From: Prauserella_A sp040635515
Lineage (GTDB): Bacteria; Actinomycetota; Actinomycetes; Mycobacteriales; Pseudonocardiaceae
Assembly (NCBI GenBank): GCA_040635515.1
Contig: JBEYHY010000001.1
Location: 1,116,001 to 1,180,000 of the forward strand
DNA length: 64,000 nt
Reading direction: 5' to 3'
Below are positions 32,323 to 40,159 of the stretch, one piece after another. The position numbers and the translations under genes are program-made. The first letter of the stretch is position 1; the number at the start of each line of letters is the position of its first letter. The notes beneath the pieces were generated by a model. It saw nothing but the letters and a program-made list of their open reading frames with translations. It had not been told where the DNA came from and did no database searches.

Positions 32323-33120
32323 TCACAGTCCGGCCTGACTGTCTACCTTGGACTCGGCGGCATCCCCAGGGGTTTCGCCGCCGATGTGGCTGTAGATCTC
32401 GTCGCGCAGCGCGATGAGCTCGGGCGAGTCGAGTTCGCGCGGCCGCTCGCGCTCGACCGTCCACGTACGCGCGATCCGGCCGGGGCCGGGCGTCAGCAGC
32501 ACGATGCGGTCGGCGAGCACGATCGCCTCGGCGACGTCGTGGGTCACGAACACGACCGTGCGCTTGTGCTCCGACCACAACCGGAGCAGGTCCCGCTGCA
32601 ACTGCAATCTGGTGAGGTGGTCGACGGCGCCGAACGGCTCGTCCATGAGCAGCACGTCCGGCTCCGTCGCCAGCGCTCTCGCGATGCCGACGCGCTGCCG
32701 CATGCCGCCGGAGAGCTGGCGAGGATACTTCGGCCCCGCTTCGGGAAGGCCGACCAGTTCCAGGTGCTCCTGCGCGACGGTCTTGCGCCGCGCCTTCGGC
32801 ACCCCGGCCAGTTCCAGTCCGAGCTCGACGTTGCGGGCGACCGTGCGCCACGGGTAGAGCGAGGGATCCTGGAACACCATGCCGATCTTCTCGTTCGGCT
32901 CCGTGATCAGTTCCTGTCCCAAGTGGACAGTTCCGGAGGTCGGATTCTGCAGCCCGGCCATGATCTCCAGCAGAGTGCTCTTGCCGCAGCCGCTCCGGCC
33001 GAGCAGAACGACGAACTCGCCCTCCTCGACGGTGAGCCGGATGTCGTCGAGTGCCCTGACCGGCGTGGACGAACCGTCGAAGGTCTTGGACACTCCCTCG
33101 ATGGTGAAACCGCCGCTCAC
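32323..33120 (-). CDS. ABC transporter ATP-binding protein, SsuB/TauB-like
   Basis: A 265-residue ATPase of the nitrate/sulfonate/taurine importer family. The Walker A motif GRSGCGKST is at about residues 42-50, the signature QLSGGMRQRVGIARAL near 135, Walker B VLLMDEPFGAVDH near 158 and the switch THD near 195. The GTG start overlaps the stop of the binding-protein gene (GTGA). Together with the lipoprotein and permease it makes a complete importer. Family members carry sulfonates, taurine, nitrate or pyrimidine-like compounds, so the ligand here stays open. Confidence 0.9.
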   Translation of the reverse strand: MSGGFTIEGVSKTFDGSSTPVRALDDIRLTVEEGEFVVLLGRSGCGKSTLLEIMAGLQNPTSGTVHLGQELITEPNEKIGMVFQDPSLYPWRTVARNVELGLELAGVPKARRKTVAQEHLELVGLPEAGPKYPRQLSGGMRQRVGIARALATEPDVLLMDEPFGAVDHLTRLQLQRDLLRLWSEHKRTVVFVTHDVAEAIVLADRIVLLTPGPGRIARTWTVERERPRELDSPELIALRDEIYSHIGGETPGDAAESKVDSQAGL

Positions 33121-34112
33121 CTGGCCTCGCCTCCCCCCAGTTGCGTCACGTCGGGCATGTAGGAGGTGTCGACGACCTCGCCGGTGTCGTAGATCTCGTC
33201 CTGGAAACCGAGGTCCAGCTGAATCTCCTGCGTCTTGCGCAGCGCGTCCTGGTCGACTTCCGGGTTGTTCTCCCAGATCGGCTCCTCGCGCTCCAGCGCG
33301 CTGTCCTGGACCTCGGCGGGCACCTTGATCTGCTCGATGGCGTAGTCGCGAAACTCCGACCGGTTTTCCTTCGCGTAGATCGCGGAGCGGAAGTAGGCCT
33401 TCAGGAAGGACTTCAGGACGTCGGGGTTCTCCGTGGCGAACTGGGTTCCGGTGATCTCGACGCCGGTGTGGAAGTCGGGAAGGTAGTCCCAGCCCTTCGC
33501 CAGCAGAGTGCCGACGCCGTTGGCCTCGGCGAGCGAGACGAACGGTTCGTGGATGATCGTCGCGTCGACCTGCCCGCTCTCCAGCGCCGCGTAGGCGGGC
33601 TGATAGGCGCCGGTGGCCACCAGCGTCACGTCGGACTCGCTGATGTTGTGCTCCCGCAGGATGTACTTGGTGTACACCTCCATGCCGGATCCCTTGCGGC
33701 CGATGCCGATCCGCTTGCCCTTGAGGTCCTCGATGCTCTTCGCGTTCTCCCCGCCGATGAGGTAGAACGGGCCCTTCGTCCGGTACATCGAGGACACGAT
33801 CTTGATGGGCGCCGACTTTCCGGCGGCGATCACGGCCGAGGTGGTGTCGGAGTCGGCGATCTGCACGTCGCCACTGCTGACGAGACCAACGGGGTCCTTC
33901 GACTCGACGAACGTGACGTCGAGACCCTCCTCTTCGAAGAATCCCTTCACGTCACCGAACTTCGCGGGCAATCCGCTCGGGCCGGGGAACGAAGCGTAGG
34001 TGATCTTGGTGAGGCCGTCGGCTGTCTTCTCGACTCCCTGCGCGCACGCGGTGAGCGCCAGCATGACCACGGCGAACAGCGCTCCAGCCGCCACCTTTGT
34101 CCTGCGTGTCAT
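33117..34112 (-). CDS. ABC transporter substrate-binding lipoprotein (NMT1/SsuA-like)
   Basis: A 331-residue exported lipoprotein. The signal segment GALFAVVMLALTAC ends at the lipobox Cys near residue 23. The mature part has the SsuA/NMT1 pattern: TYASFPGPSGLPAKFGDVKG, then GLVSSGDVQIADSDTTSAV, LKGKRIGIGRKGSGMEVY and YAALESGQVDATIIHEPF. It captures the ligand outside the membrane for the neighbouring permease. AAGGAGG precedes the ATG at 34112; the much longer open frame upstream is a shadow of the permease gene. The ligand is not predictable from the sequence alone. Confidence 0.9.
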   Translation of the reverse strand: MTRRTKVAAGALFAVVMLALTACAQGVEKTADGLTKITYASFPGPSGLPAKFGDVKGFFEEEGLDVTFVESKDPVGLVSSGDVQIADSDTTSAVIAAGKSAPIKIVSSMYRTKGPFYLIGGENAKSIEDLKGKRIGIGRKGSGMEVYTKYILREHNISESDVTLVATGAYQPAYAALESGQVDATIIHEPFVSLAEANGVGTLLAKGWDYLPDFHTGVEITGTQFATENPDVLKSFLKAYFRSAIYAKENRSEFRDYAIEQIKVPAEVQDSALEREEPIWENNPEVDQDALRKTQEIQLDLGFQDEIYDTGEVVDTSYMPDVTQLGGGEAR

Positions 34113-34147
34113 GTCGGGGCCTCCTTTTCGGGGGATCACGTTCTCGC

Positions 34148-34960
34148 TCACTTCAGCCGTGACTGGCGCGGGCGCCACTTGAGGAACACCCGCTTCTCCA
34201 GGAAGTCGATGAAGCTGACACTGACGACGGACACGAGCGTGATGAGGATGATGAAGGCGAACGCCTTCGGCGTGTCGTACAGCGAGGTGGCCTCGGTGAG
34301 GCCGTTGCCGAGCCCTGCCTCCGACGCGATCATCTCGCCGAAGATCGCGCCGACGATGGCGTGCGCCGCTTCGACCCGCAGCGCCGCGAAGATCGTCGGC
34401 ACCGCCGAGGGCAGGATCACCTTGACGATCACCTGGAACCTGCTCGCCCTGAACGAGCGGGCGACCTTGAGGTGCTCGGCCGCCGTCTGTTTCACCCCGG
34501 CGACCGTGTTGTAAACGATCGGGAAGAAGCAGAACAGGAAGACGATGACGACCTTGTGGCCGAGGCCGAGACCGAGCCACAGCGTCAGCAGCGGGATGAT
34601 CGTGACCTTCGGGACCGCCATCAACGCGGCGAGAAACGGCCGGAAGAACTCCTCGGCCAGCGGGACGAGCGCGAGAAACAGCCCGAAGGTGATACCGGCG
34701 GCAACGGCGAGCAGGTAACCGTAGAGGAATTCCTGCAGCGTCACCGCGAGGTTGGCGTAGAAGTCGCTCTCGCCGCTCAGCAGCAGCCAGACCTCGTCGC
34801 CGACGTCGGAGGGCGCCGGAAGGTAGAGGGCGGACACGACACCACCGCGAACCAGGGCCTCGCACAACACGAGCACGCCGACCACCAGGGCCACCTGGCC
34901 GACGAGCAGCCCGGCCCGGCGCCGCCGCGCCGAGGGCGGTTCGGTGCGCGATGTCGCCAT
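34148..34960 (-). CDS. ABC transporter permease, SsuC-like
   Basis: A 270-residue inner-membrane permease with about six hydrophobic segments. The cytoplasmic EAA loop, which contacts the ATPase, is visible around EHLKVARSFRASRFQVIVKV near residue 170. The segments IPLLTLWLGLGLGHKVVIV and EMIASEAGLGNGL are characteristic of the nitrate/sulfonate family. It is the first gene of the leftward operon. A 286-bp gap with two inverted TGTATCCA-type sites separates it from the divergent GntR gene. Confidence 0.9.
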   Translation of the reverse strand: MATSRTEPPSARRRRAGLLVGQVALVVGVLVLCEALVRGGVVSALYLPAPSDVGDEVWLLLSGESDFYANLAVTLQEFLYGYLLAVAAGITFGLFLALVPLAEEFFRPFLAALMAVPKVTIIPLLTLWLGLGLGHKVVIVFLFCFFPIVYNTVAGVKQTAAEHLKVARSFRASRFQVIVKVILPSAVPTIFAALRVEAAHAIVGAIFGEMIASEAGLGNGLTEATSLYDTPKAFAFIILITLVSVVSVSFIDFLEKRVFLKWRPRQSRLK

Positions 34961-35108
34961 CGTTTCTCCGTCGCGAAATCAGACAAGGGCTACCGCCCGG
35001 TCAATGGGATCGAGGGCGAGCCTCTTCGCCGCCCACTCGCCGCGGTCACCCAGGGCAACCAGCGCAACGTCACGCTAGGCAGGCTGTTGTGTACGTGTCA
35101 AACCGTTG

Positions 35109-35212
35109 TGTATCCATCTTGCGATGTGGACACCAGGTGAGCGCCGTCGCACCACTTACTAACGTCACGAACAATTTTCGTCCTGTTATCGCGCACCGTC
35201 AGAATGGATACA
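35109..35212. promoter_or_regulatory. Pair of inverted 8-mers, candidate GntR operators
   Basis: TGTATCCA at 35109-35116 and TGGATACA at 35205-35212 are exact reverse complements 96 bp apart in the gap between the ABC operon and the GntR gene. TGTA...TACA half-sites are typical of FCD-type GntR regulators. A second TTGTGTA at 35087-35093 repeats TTGTGTA at 35106-35112, 19 bp apart. Confidence 0.5.
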
Positions 35213-35246
35213 CTGTGCGCAACCCCGAATCCCCTGGAAGGTCAGC

Positions 35247-35975
35247 ATGGCTAGGCAGGAAGATGCCGCCACGGCACAACACCAGCGGTTGCGCCGCATG
35301 ATCATCGAACGCGAGCTCCCACCCGGCAGCGTGCTGCTGGAGACTCCGCTTTCCCAGCGGCTCGGCGTATCGAGGACGCCCGTCAGGGAAGCACTCGCGC
35401 GACTGGCCCAGGAAGGACTGATCACGCGGCGCACCCGCGGCTATGTCGTGCACGAACTGAGTCCCGAGGAAATCATCGAGGTGTTCGACGCACGCATCGT
35501 GCTGGAATGCGCCGTGGCCGAGCGGGCCGCGACGGCCGCCGACGACCTCCAGCTCACCCACCTCGAACAACTCACCGAGGAACTCGACGCGCTTGTCAAG
35601 AAGCTGTGGACGGCCACGAGCGGTGGCGACGAGCAGGCCGCCGAGGCGATCAGGGCGGCCATCAGGCCGCTCAACGTCGCCTGGCACGACGCGCTCCGCG
35701 CGTGCGGCAAGAACCGCACACTGGCGAAGCTGCTGGAACAAGTCCTTGATGTGCAGAAGATCTACAACCCGCTGATGCGCCAGCACGACGTCGAGGAAAT
35801 CGCGCTCGGCCAGCGGCAGCACAACGAGATCGTCACCGCTCTGCGCCGAAGGGACCCGGTGACGGCCCGCGATGTGATGGCGCGCCACCTGACCACGGTC
35901 AGGCAGAGCAAAGTCGCCGAGTTCGCCCGCACCTTGCGGCACGAAGCTCAAACCGAGCGAGCACGGACCGGCTGA
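35247..35975 (+). CDS. GntR family transcriptional regulator with FCD ligand-binding domain
   Basis: A 242-residue regulator. The winged helix lies at residues about 10-75, with the recognition region SQRLGVSRTPVREALARL. The helical FCD effector domain follows, with conserved IIEVFDARIVLECAVAE near residue 77 and acidic/His metal-type positions in NVAWHDAL and QHNEIVTAL. It is divergent from the SsuABC-type operon, so it most likely represses or activates that operon and itself in response to a carboxylated ligand. The putative operators lie in the shared gap. Confidence 0.9.
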   Translation: MARQEDAATAQHQRLRRMIIERELPPGSVLLETPLSQRLGVSRTPVREALARLAQEGLITRRTRGYVVHELSPEEIIEVFDARIVLECAVAERAATAADDLQLTHLEQLTEELDALVKKLWTATSGGDEQAAEAIRAAIRPLNVAWHDALRACGKNRTLAKLLEQVLDVQKIYNPLMRQHDVEEIALGQRQHNEIVTALRRRDPVTARDVMARHLTTVRQSKVAEFARTLRHEAQTERARTG

Positions 35976-36007
35976 CGCGACCAGGACATGGAGCGCCCTT
36001 CACGAGC

Positions 36008-36763
36008 TCATCGCGAGTGCTGGGCCGTCTTCGTGTTGTTCGCCGCCCGGAGATCGTCAGCGACGAGCACACCGGCGAGCACCTGGTCGGCCACGTCGGT
36101 CAGCAACGTGCGCTTTCGCCGTGCAAAGCCACGCAACAGCTCGAAGGCCGCCGGCGGCGTGATCCCGAGCCGCGCGGCGAGCGCCCCCTTGGCCTGCTCG
36201 ATGAGTACCCGTGAGTCCAGGGCCCGCTGCAGTTGATTCGCCTTCTCCGCACTCGCGTTCAGACCACGGCGGTCGAGAATGCCGATCGCGGCGATCCTCG
36301 CGAGCACTCCGGCAAGCAGGTACTCGTCGTCGCCGAGCTGTTCACCCTCGCCACCAAGGAACACAACGCCACCGAGGACAACGTCCTGGCGGCGAATCGG
36401 CAGGACCGTGACCGTGCAATATCCGGCGCCGATCGCTTCGGGACAATATCGCGGCCATCTCGCGGTGAGCGCGGGGAGATGACCGTCCCGCAGTTCCCGC
36501 CCTTCGGCAAACCCCGACGTGCACGGCCCCTCAGCCAGCCGCGTTTCCGCGGCAAGCACCCGGGCGACCCGTTGACTCGCCGCCGCACGGATGGACAGTG
36601 AATCCGCATCGTCGGCGAGCAGGATCCCCGCTTCGACAGGACCGGTCAGCTCCGACAGCCTGGCCGCCATCAGGTTGGCGTAGCCGGCGTCACTCAAGCC
36701 CGTGTCGAGAGCATCGGCGACTTCGGTCAGCGCTTCGGCCAGCCACAACGTCCGGTTGCCCAA
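36008..36763 (-). CDS. GAF and ANTAR domain-containing regulator
   Basis: A 251-residue two-domain protein. A GAF sensor covers about residues 15-165 (AGILLADDADSLSIRAAAS, GAGYCTVTVLPIRRQDVVLG). An ANTAR domain covers about residues 175-235, with AEKANQLQRALDSRVLIEQAKGALAAR followed by AFELLRGFAR. ANTAR proteins bind paired RNA hairpins and act as antiterminators. The TTG at 36763 is the likely start, with GAGG 6 bases and AAGGAG 15 bases upstream. It is convergent with the GntR gene. Two hairpins and a U-run terminator lie in its own leader. Confidence 0.87.
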   Translation of the reverse strand: MGNRTLWLAEALTEVADALDTGLSDAGYANLMAARLSELTGPVEAGILLADDADSLSIRAAASQRVARVLAAETRLAEGPCTSGFAEGRELRDGHLPALTARWPRYCPEAIGAGYCTVTVLPIRRQDVVLGGVVFLGGEGEQLGDDEYLLAGVLARIAAIGILDRRGLNASAEKANQLQRALDSRVLIEQAKGALAARLGITPPAAFELLRGFARRKRTLLTDVADQVLAGVLVADDLRAANNTKTAQHSR

Positions 36764-36916
36764 CTACCTCACGACTCCTTGGTCGTCCCCAGCACGAGGC
36801 GGGGCTGAGGCTTCGGCACCCGCGTTGGCGGGCGGTGCCGTGTATCCGGCCCATGCCCAGGCTGATGCTACACACGGAGTCATCGCGAAGCTACGGGCCC
36901 GGAGTGACATTGAAAA

Positions 36917-36956
36917 GCCGCGGGCGGCAAGCGCCCAGCCGCTTGCCGCCCGCGGC
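36917..36956 (-). terminator. Intrinsic terminator (17-bp stem, 6-base loop, T-run on the reverse strand)
   Basis: The arms 36917-36933 and 36940-36956 pair perfectly over 17 bp around a 6-base loop. The stem sequence begins GCCGCGGGCGGC. On the reverse strand the hairpin is followed by CTTTTCA, so it should stop leftward transcription ahead of the ANTAR gene. Confidence 0.8.
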
Positions 36957-36979
36957 GGTCCCTTGACCATGTATCGCAC

Positions 36980-37003
36980 GCGAGCCGGTTCAGGCCGGCT
37001 CGC
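36980..37003 (-). other. Hairpin with 6-base loop adjacent to the terminator
   Basis: GCGAGCCGG and CCGGCTCGC are perfect complements around a 6-base loop. It lies 23 bp upstream (reverse strand) of the terminator hairpin, which gives a tandem hexaloop pair. The ANTAR consensus (A at loop position 1, G at 4) is met only at position 4 on the reverse strand. Confidence 0.55.
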
Positions 37004-37155
37004 GCCCTCCCTGGCCATCAGGGCGTTTGTGTCCTTTGTGGACGACAAAGCGGGGACAATTCCAAGCATCCTCATAGCCGCGCCGTATAGGACGTTATAC
37101 ACCTGCATCGGACGCCGCGATCGGGCGTCCTCGATGACTACTGTGGACGGTGAAC

Positions 37156-37404
37156 TCAGATTCCTCGCCCAGGCTGAACCCGGTAACCGGACTCGCGCTC
37201 ATATCCCCGCTGCCGCCGGTACACGGACTCCCCCGCCGCGTGCGCCGGAGCTTGCCGCGCCGACCGTGCGGGTGTACTCGCGCGCCGTGTTCCGCGCGAA
37301 GCAAGCCCGCGCTCGCGATCACCGCGCCGTTCCCTGAGGTCGGCCGCGCTCGCAGTTCCCAGCAACGCCACGACAACCCCGAGTACCGCGATCCAGAACC
37401 ACAT
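37156..37404 (-). CDS. Small membrane-anchored protein, unknown function
   Basis: An 82-residue protein with one N-terminal hydrophobic segment (MWFWIAVLGVVVALLGTASA) and a long Arg-rich, probably cytoplasmic tail. No family is recognised. AAAAGGGGG lies about 4 bases before the ATG at 37404, which supports translation. Small Trp-rich single-pass proteins of this kind are common in actinobacteria. It could instead be a chance open frame in GC-rich DNA, so the call is tentative. Confidence 0.45.
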   Translation of the reverse strand: MWFWIAVLGVVVALLGTASAADLRERRGDRERGLASRGTRRASTPARSARQAPAHAAGESVYRRQRGYERESGYRVQPGRGI

Positions 37405-37545
37405 GATGCCCCCTTTTCCGTGGTATGGAATCACTGTACCGGAAGGACAAACGTCGAGGTGGACAAGTTTTCCGGCGCATGACACCGATCTCACGACACC
37501 CCGGAATCGCTCATTACCGGAGTTTTCCCTTGCCCGTCAAGCGTT

Positions 37546-37595
37546 TCCGGCCGCTCGGGACGACCTGTGACGGTCACCTCCCGGAGCGGCCGGGA
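37546..37595. terminator. Probable terminator hairpin
   Basis: CCGGCCGCTCGGGA at about 37547-37560 pairs with TCCCGGAGCGGCCGG at about 37579-37593 with one bulged base. The loop contains the smaller palindrome GTGACGGTCAC. It lies just downstream of the leftward SnoaL-like gene and may end its transcript. Confidence 0.55.
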
Positions 37596-37600
37596 ACCCG

Positions 37601-37975
37601 TCACGCCCGCGGCAGCTCAGGCCTGTCGATGATGCGTACCCACGTGCCGTCTCGCTGCTTGCGCACGACCTGCACCCTGGTGCCCACGTCGTCGGCCGAC
37701 CGGGTCGAGGTCAGTGCGAGATCCCCATAACGGACCGACGGCAACGGTTCCTCCACCTCGAACGGCCCCGGTACGTTGGCCAGCATCCGCTCAAGGACTC
37801 CCCTGATGGCCTCCCTGCCGACCGTCACCGACCCCGGCGGGAACGCGATCACCGCGTCCTCCGCGTAGAGCATGGCCAGCCCTTCGGCATCGCCTTCATT
37901 GGCCCTCGCGACGAACAACCTCGTCACGTCCTCCGGCGTTGCGGCTCCGGCCGCGTCGCGGGTCATCTCGCTCAT
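37601..37975 (-). CDS. YybH/SnoaL-like nuclear transport factor 2 family protein
   Basis: A 124-residue NTF2-fold protein of the DUF4440/YybH type. Helices at the start (EDVTRLFVARANEGDAEGLAMLY) lead to AEDAVIAFPPG, the strand VTVGREAIRGVLERML and the closing RDGTWVRIIDRPELPRA. Members often bind small ligands and act in stress or detoxification, without a settled reaction. The ATG is preceded by GGAAAGGAAG. It is divergent from a LysR gene with a 100-bp shared gap, so that regulator is the likely controller. Confidence 0.85.
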   Translation of the reverse strand: MSEMTRDAAGAATPEDVTRLFVARANEGDAEGLAMLYAEDAVIAFPPGSVTVGREAIRGVLERMLANVPGPFEVEEPLPSVRYGDLALTSTRSADDVGTRVQVVRKQRDGTWVRIIDRPELPRA

Positions 37976-38075
37976 GACTGCTTCCTTTCCCGGTTTCCTG
38001 TTGCGCCTTCCACCGTGCGCCCAGGAGCGTCATAAGTCCAAGACACAGTAAGTCTCATTGCTAGAATCACTGGTT

Positions 38076-38966
38076 ATGGAGCTTCGCCAGCTTGAGTACT
38101 TCGTGGCAGTGGCCGAGGAACGCAACTTCACCAGGGCCGCCGACAAGGTCCGGGTCGCGCAGCCAGGCGTCAGCGCACAGATCAAGAGGCTGGAGAGGGA
38201 ACTGGGACAGCCATTGTTCGACCGGGCGGGCCGCACGGTGCGGCTGACCGACGTCGGCACGGCGGTACTCCCCTATGCCCGCGCCGCCCTGGCCGCCGTG
38301 GAAGGCGCGCGCCTTGCCGTCGACGAATTCACGGGACTACTCAGGGGACATGTCGCGGTGGGAACCGTGACCTCGCACAATGTCGCCATTCCCGACCTGC
38401 TGGCCGAATTCCACGACGCGCATCCCCGGGTCGGCATCGCGCTGACCGAAGGCAACTCCGAGGATCTGCTCGCCGGTCTCAGGGAAGGGACTCTCGACGC
38501 GGCGATCGTCAGCATCGGGCGCGCCGACCCTCCCGGCATCGAGGCACACGTGGTCACCGATGACACCGTCGTCGCCGCGGTCGGCCACGATCACGGCCTC
38601 GCCACCTACGACGCCGTGTCCCTCGACACGCTGCGCGGGCGGCCACTCATCAGCCTGCCGAGGGGAACCGGGCTGAGGACGCTGCTGGAGGAGAGCTGCG
38701 CGAGCCGGGGCTTCACCCCGCACGTGGCGTTCGAAGCCGGCGATCCCGAGGTGCTCGCCCAGCTCGCAGGCCGCGGCCTCGGCGCCGCGATCCTGCCGCG
38801 CACCTTCGCCGAGAGCCGTTCCGGATTACTCAGGACCGTCCGCATCGAACGCCCTACTCTGCGTGGCCGCCTGGTGTTCGCGTGGCGGGCAGGAGGCCCG
38901 ACCAGCCCTGCCGCCCGAGCGCTCATCAGCAGAGCTCGTGGCTATATGCCCAAGCCAGGCGCATGA
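38076..38966 (+). CDS. LysR family transcriptional regulator
   Basis: A 296-residue LysR-type regulator. The N-terminal winged helix-turn-helix spans residues 1-60 (MELRQLEYFVAVAEERNFTR, then QPGVSAQIKRLERELG). The periplasmic-binding-like effector domain spans about 90-290 (GHVAVGTVTSHNVAIPDLLAEF). I chose the ATG at 38076 because it gives the canonical MELRQL start; the frame from 38058 adds six unconserved residues. It is divergent from the SnoaL-like gene, the classic layout of a LysR target. A T-N11-A site could not be assigned with certainty in the short gap. Confidence 0.9.
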   Translation: MELRQLEYFVAVAEERNFTRAADKVRVAQPGVSAQIKRLERELGQPLFDRAGRTVRLTDVGTAVLPYARAALAAVEGARLAVDEFTGLLRGHVAVGTVTSHNVAIPDLLAEFHDAHPRVGIALTEGNSEDLLAGLREGTLDAAIVSIGRADPPGIEAHVVTDDTVVAAVGHDHGLATYDAVSLDTLRGRPLISLPRGTGLRTLLEESCASRGFTPHVAFEAGDPEVLAQLAGRGLGAAILPRTFAESRSGLLRTVRIERPTLRGRLVFAWRAGGPTSPAARALISRARGYMPKPGA

Positions 38967-39115
38967 TGACGAAAGCGGCACCACACTCCGCGCACCCCGC
39001 AGACGTGCGGTGACAGCGCTGGTTAGACTCGATCACTGATACGGAGAGTAACGCCACGACCAGCGCTTATCGCCGCGACAGACAATCAACCGCAGCCCAC
39101 CTGCGAGGATCGATC

Positions 39116-39853
39116 ATGGTAGAGCCGTCCCCCAAGGTCGTTGTCGTCGTTCCGACGTACAACGAGCGGGAGAACCTCCCCATTCTCGTCGGCAAGCTCA
39201 CCGAGCTGCGGATGCCGAATCTGCACGTGCTGGTCGTCGACGACAACTCACCGGACGGCACGGGTGAGGTCGCTGACAAGCTCGCGGCCGACGCGCCGGA
39301 CACCATCGGCGTGCTGCACCGCACGGACAAGGACGGGCTCGGCCGCGCCTACATCGCGGGCATCACCCGTGCTCTCGACGAAGGCGCGGACGTCGTGATC
39401 CAGATGGACGCCGACCTCTCCCACCCCACCTCGGCCATCCCGGTCATGGTCGAGGTGCTCTCCACCACCGGCGCCGCCGTCGTCCTCGGTTCCCGCTACG
39501 TCGAAGGCGGTTCGACCGCGGCCGAATGGGCCTGGCACCGCAAGGCGCTGTCACTGTGGGCCAATTTCTACGTCAACGCGATTCTCCGGCTGAAAGTCAA
39601 GGACGCGACAGCGGGCTTCAAGGCGTGGAAGGCGGAGACCCTGCGGCGTATCGACCTTCCCTCGATCCGCAGCAACGGCTATTCGTTCCAGGTCGAGATG
39701 AACCACCGCACCGTCCGCTGTGGACTGAAGATTCACGAGGTGCCCATCAGGTTCGAGGAACGCGTCGACGGGGACTCGAAGATGAGCCTCGGCGTCCAGC
39801 TGGAATCGGCGCTCACCCCGTGGAAGCTGCTGTTCAGCAGGAAACCTCGCTAG
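39116..39853 (+). CDS. Polyprenol monophosphomannose synthase (GT2 family)
   Basis: A 245-residue family-2 glycosyltransferase that transfers mannose from GDP-mannose to polyprenyl phosphate. The product is the donor for lipoglycan and protein mannosylation outside the membrane. Motifs: VVVPTYNERENLP near residue 10, VVDDNSPDGTGEVAD near 40, QMDADLSHPTSAIP near 97 (metal-binding DAD) and GSRYVEGGSTAAEWAWHRKA near 128. There is no C-terminal transmembrane domain, so it resembles the soluble synthase half of actinobacterial Ppm1. No acyltransferase domain gene adjoins it here. A 21-bp repeat array follows 36 bp downstream. Confidence 0.9.
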   Translation: MVEPSPKVVVVVPTYNERENLPILVGKLTELRMPNLHVLVVDDNSPDGTGEVADKLAADAPDTIGVLHRTDKDGLGRAYIAGITRALDEGADVVIQMDADLSHPTSAIPVMVEVLSTTGAAVVLGSRYVEGGSTAAEWAWHRKALSLWANFYVNAILRLKVKDATAGFKAWKAETLRRIDLPSIRSNGYSFQVEMNHRTVRCGLKIHEVPIRFEERVDGDSKMSLGVQLESALTPWKLLFSRKPR

Positions 39854-40159
39854 CGCGGGTGCTTTCGCGGGGGCGAGCGGGCTTGTCGCCTCGCCGCAAC
39901 GCGGATCTCGGCGTCCCCAGCGCGGATCTCGCTGGACCGAGTGCGGATCTCGTCGTCCTGAGCGGGGGACTCGCGGTGGGTTCAGCGGGAGTGAACGGTT
40001 CCCTGTACGGATTCTCCATGGACTCCCGCGTCGCGGAGATCGACACTGACAACCGTCACCGCGACGCCGCGAACCCTGGAGGACCTCATTTCCGCCGATG
40101 TCAAAGCCCTTGGCGGGGCCGCCGATCCATCCTGGCTGACCGGCGACACCGTCGCCGCC
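39854..40159. other. Non-coding gap with a 21-bp repeat array
   Basis: A 306-bp gap between polyprenol-phosphomannose synthase and the M24-fold gene. It holds the reverse-strand repeat array at 39889-39972 and a weak 6-bp inverted repeat at 39872-39895. The last about 90 bp translate in frame with the M24 gene without an ATG, GTG or TTG before 40160, so a CTG or other start cannot be ruled out. Confidence 0.65.
39889..39972 (-). repeat. 21-bp tandem repeat array, four units (reverse strand)
   Basis: GCGGATCTC recurs at 39901, 39922 and 39943, and the variant GGGGGACTC at 39964, each 21 bp apart. Read on the reverse strand, the first unit is GAGTCCCCC-type and the rest GAGATCCGC, the same order as at 11562 and 63897. 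Confidence 0.9.

Larger units (their letters stand above)
36764..37155. other. Non-coding hairpin-rich leader upstream of the ANTAR gene
   Basis: About 390 bp without a supportable gene. Three perfect inverted repeats occur at 36917-36956, 36980-37003 and 37110-37130, the first followed by a T-run on the reverse strand. Short open frames here run through these hairpins and show no protein family signature. Confidence 0.7.

Noticed and set aside
36764..37108. 114-codon reverse open frame before the ANTAR gene
   Set aside because: It runs through two perfect hairpins, including an intrinsic terminator, and has no recognisable features.
39872..39895. Weak hairpin after the polyprenol-phosphomannose synthase gene as a terminator
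   Set aside because: Only 6 bp of stem with a 12-base loop and no T-run; too weak to call.
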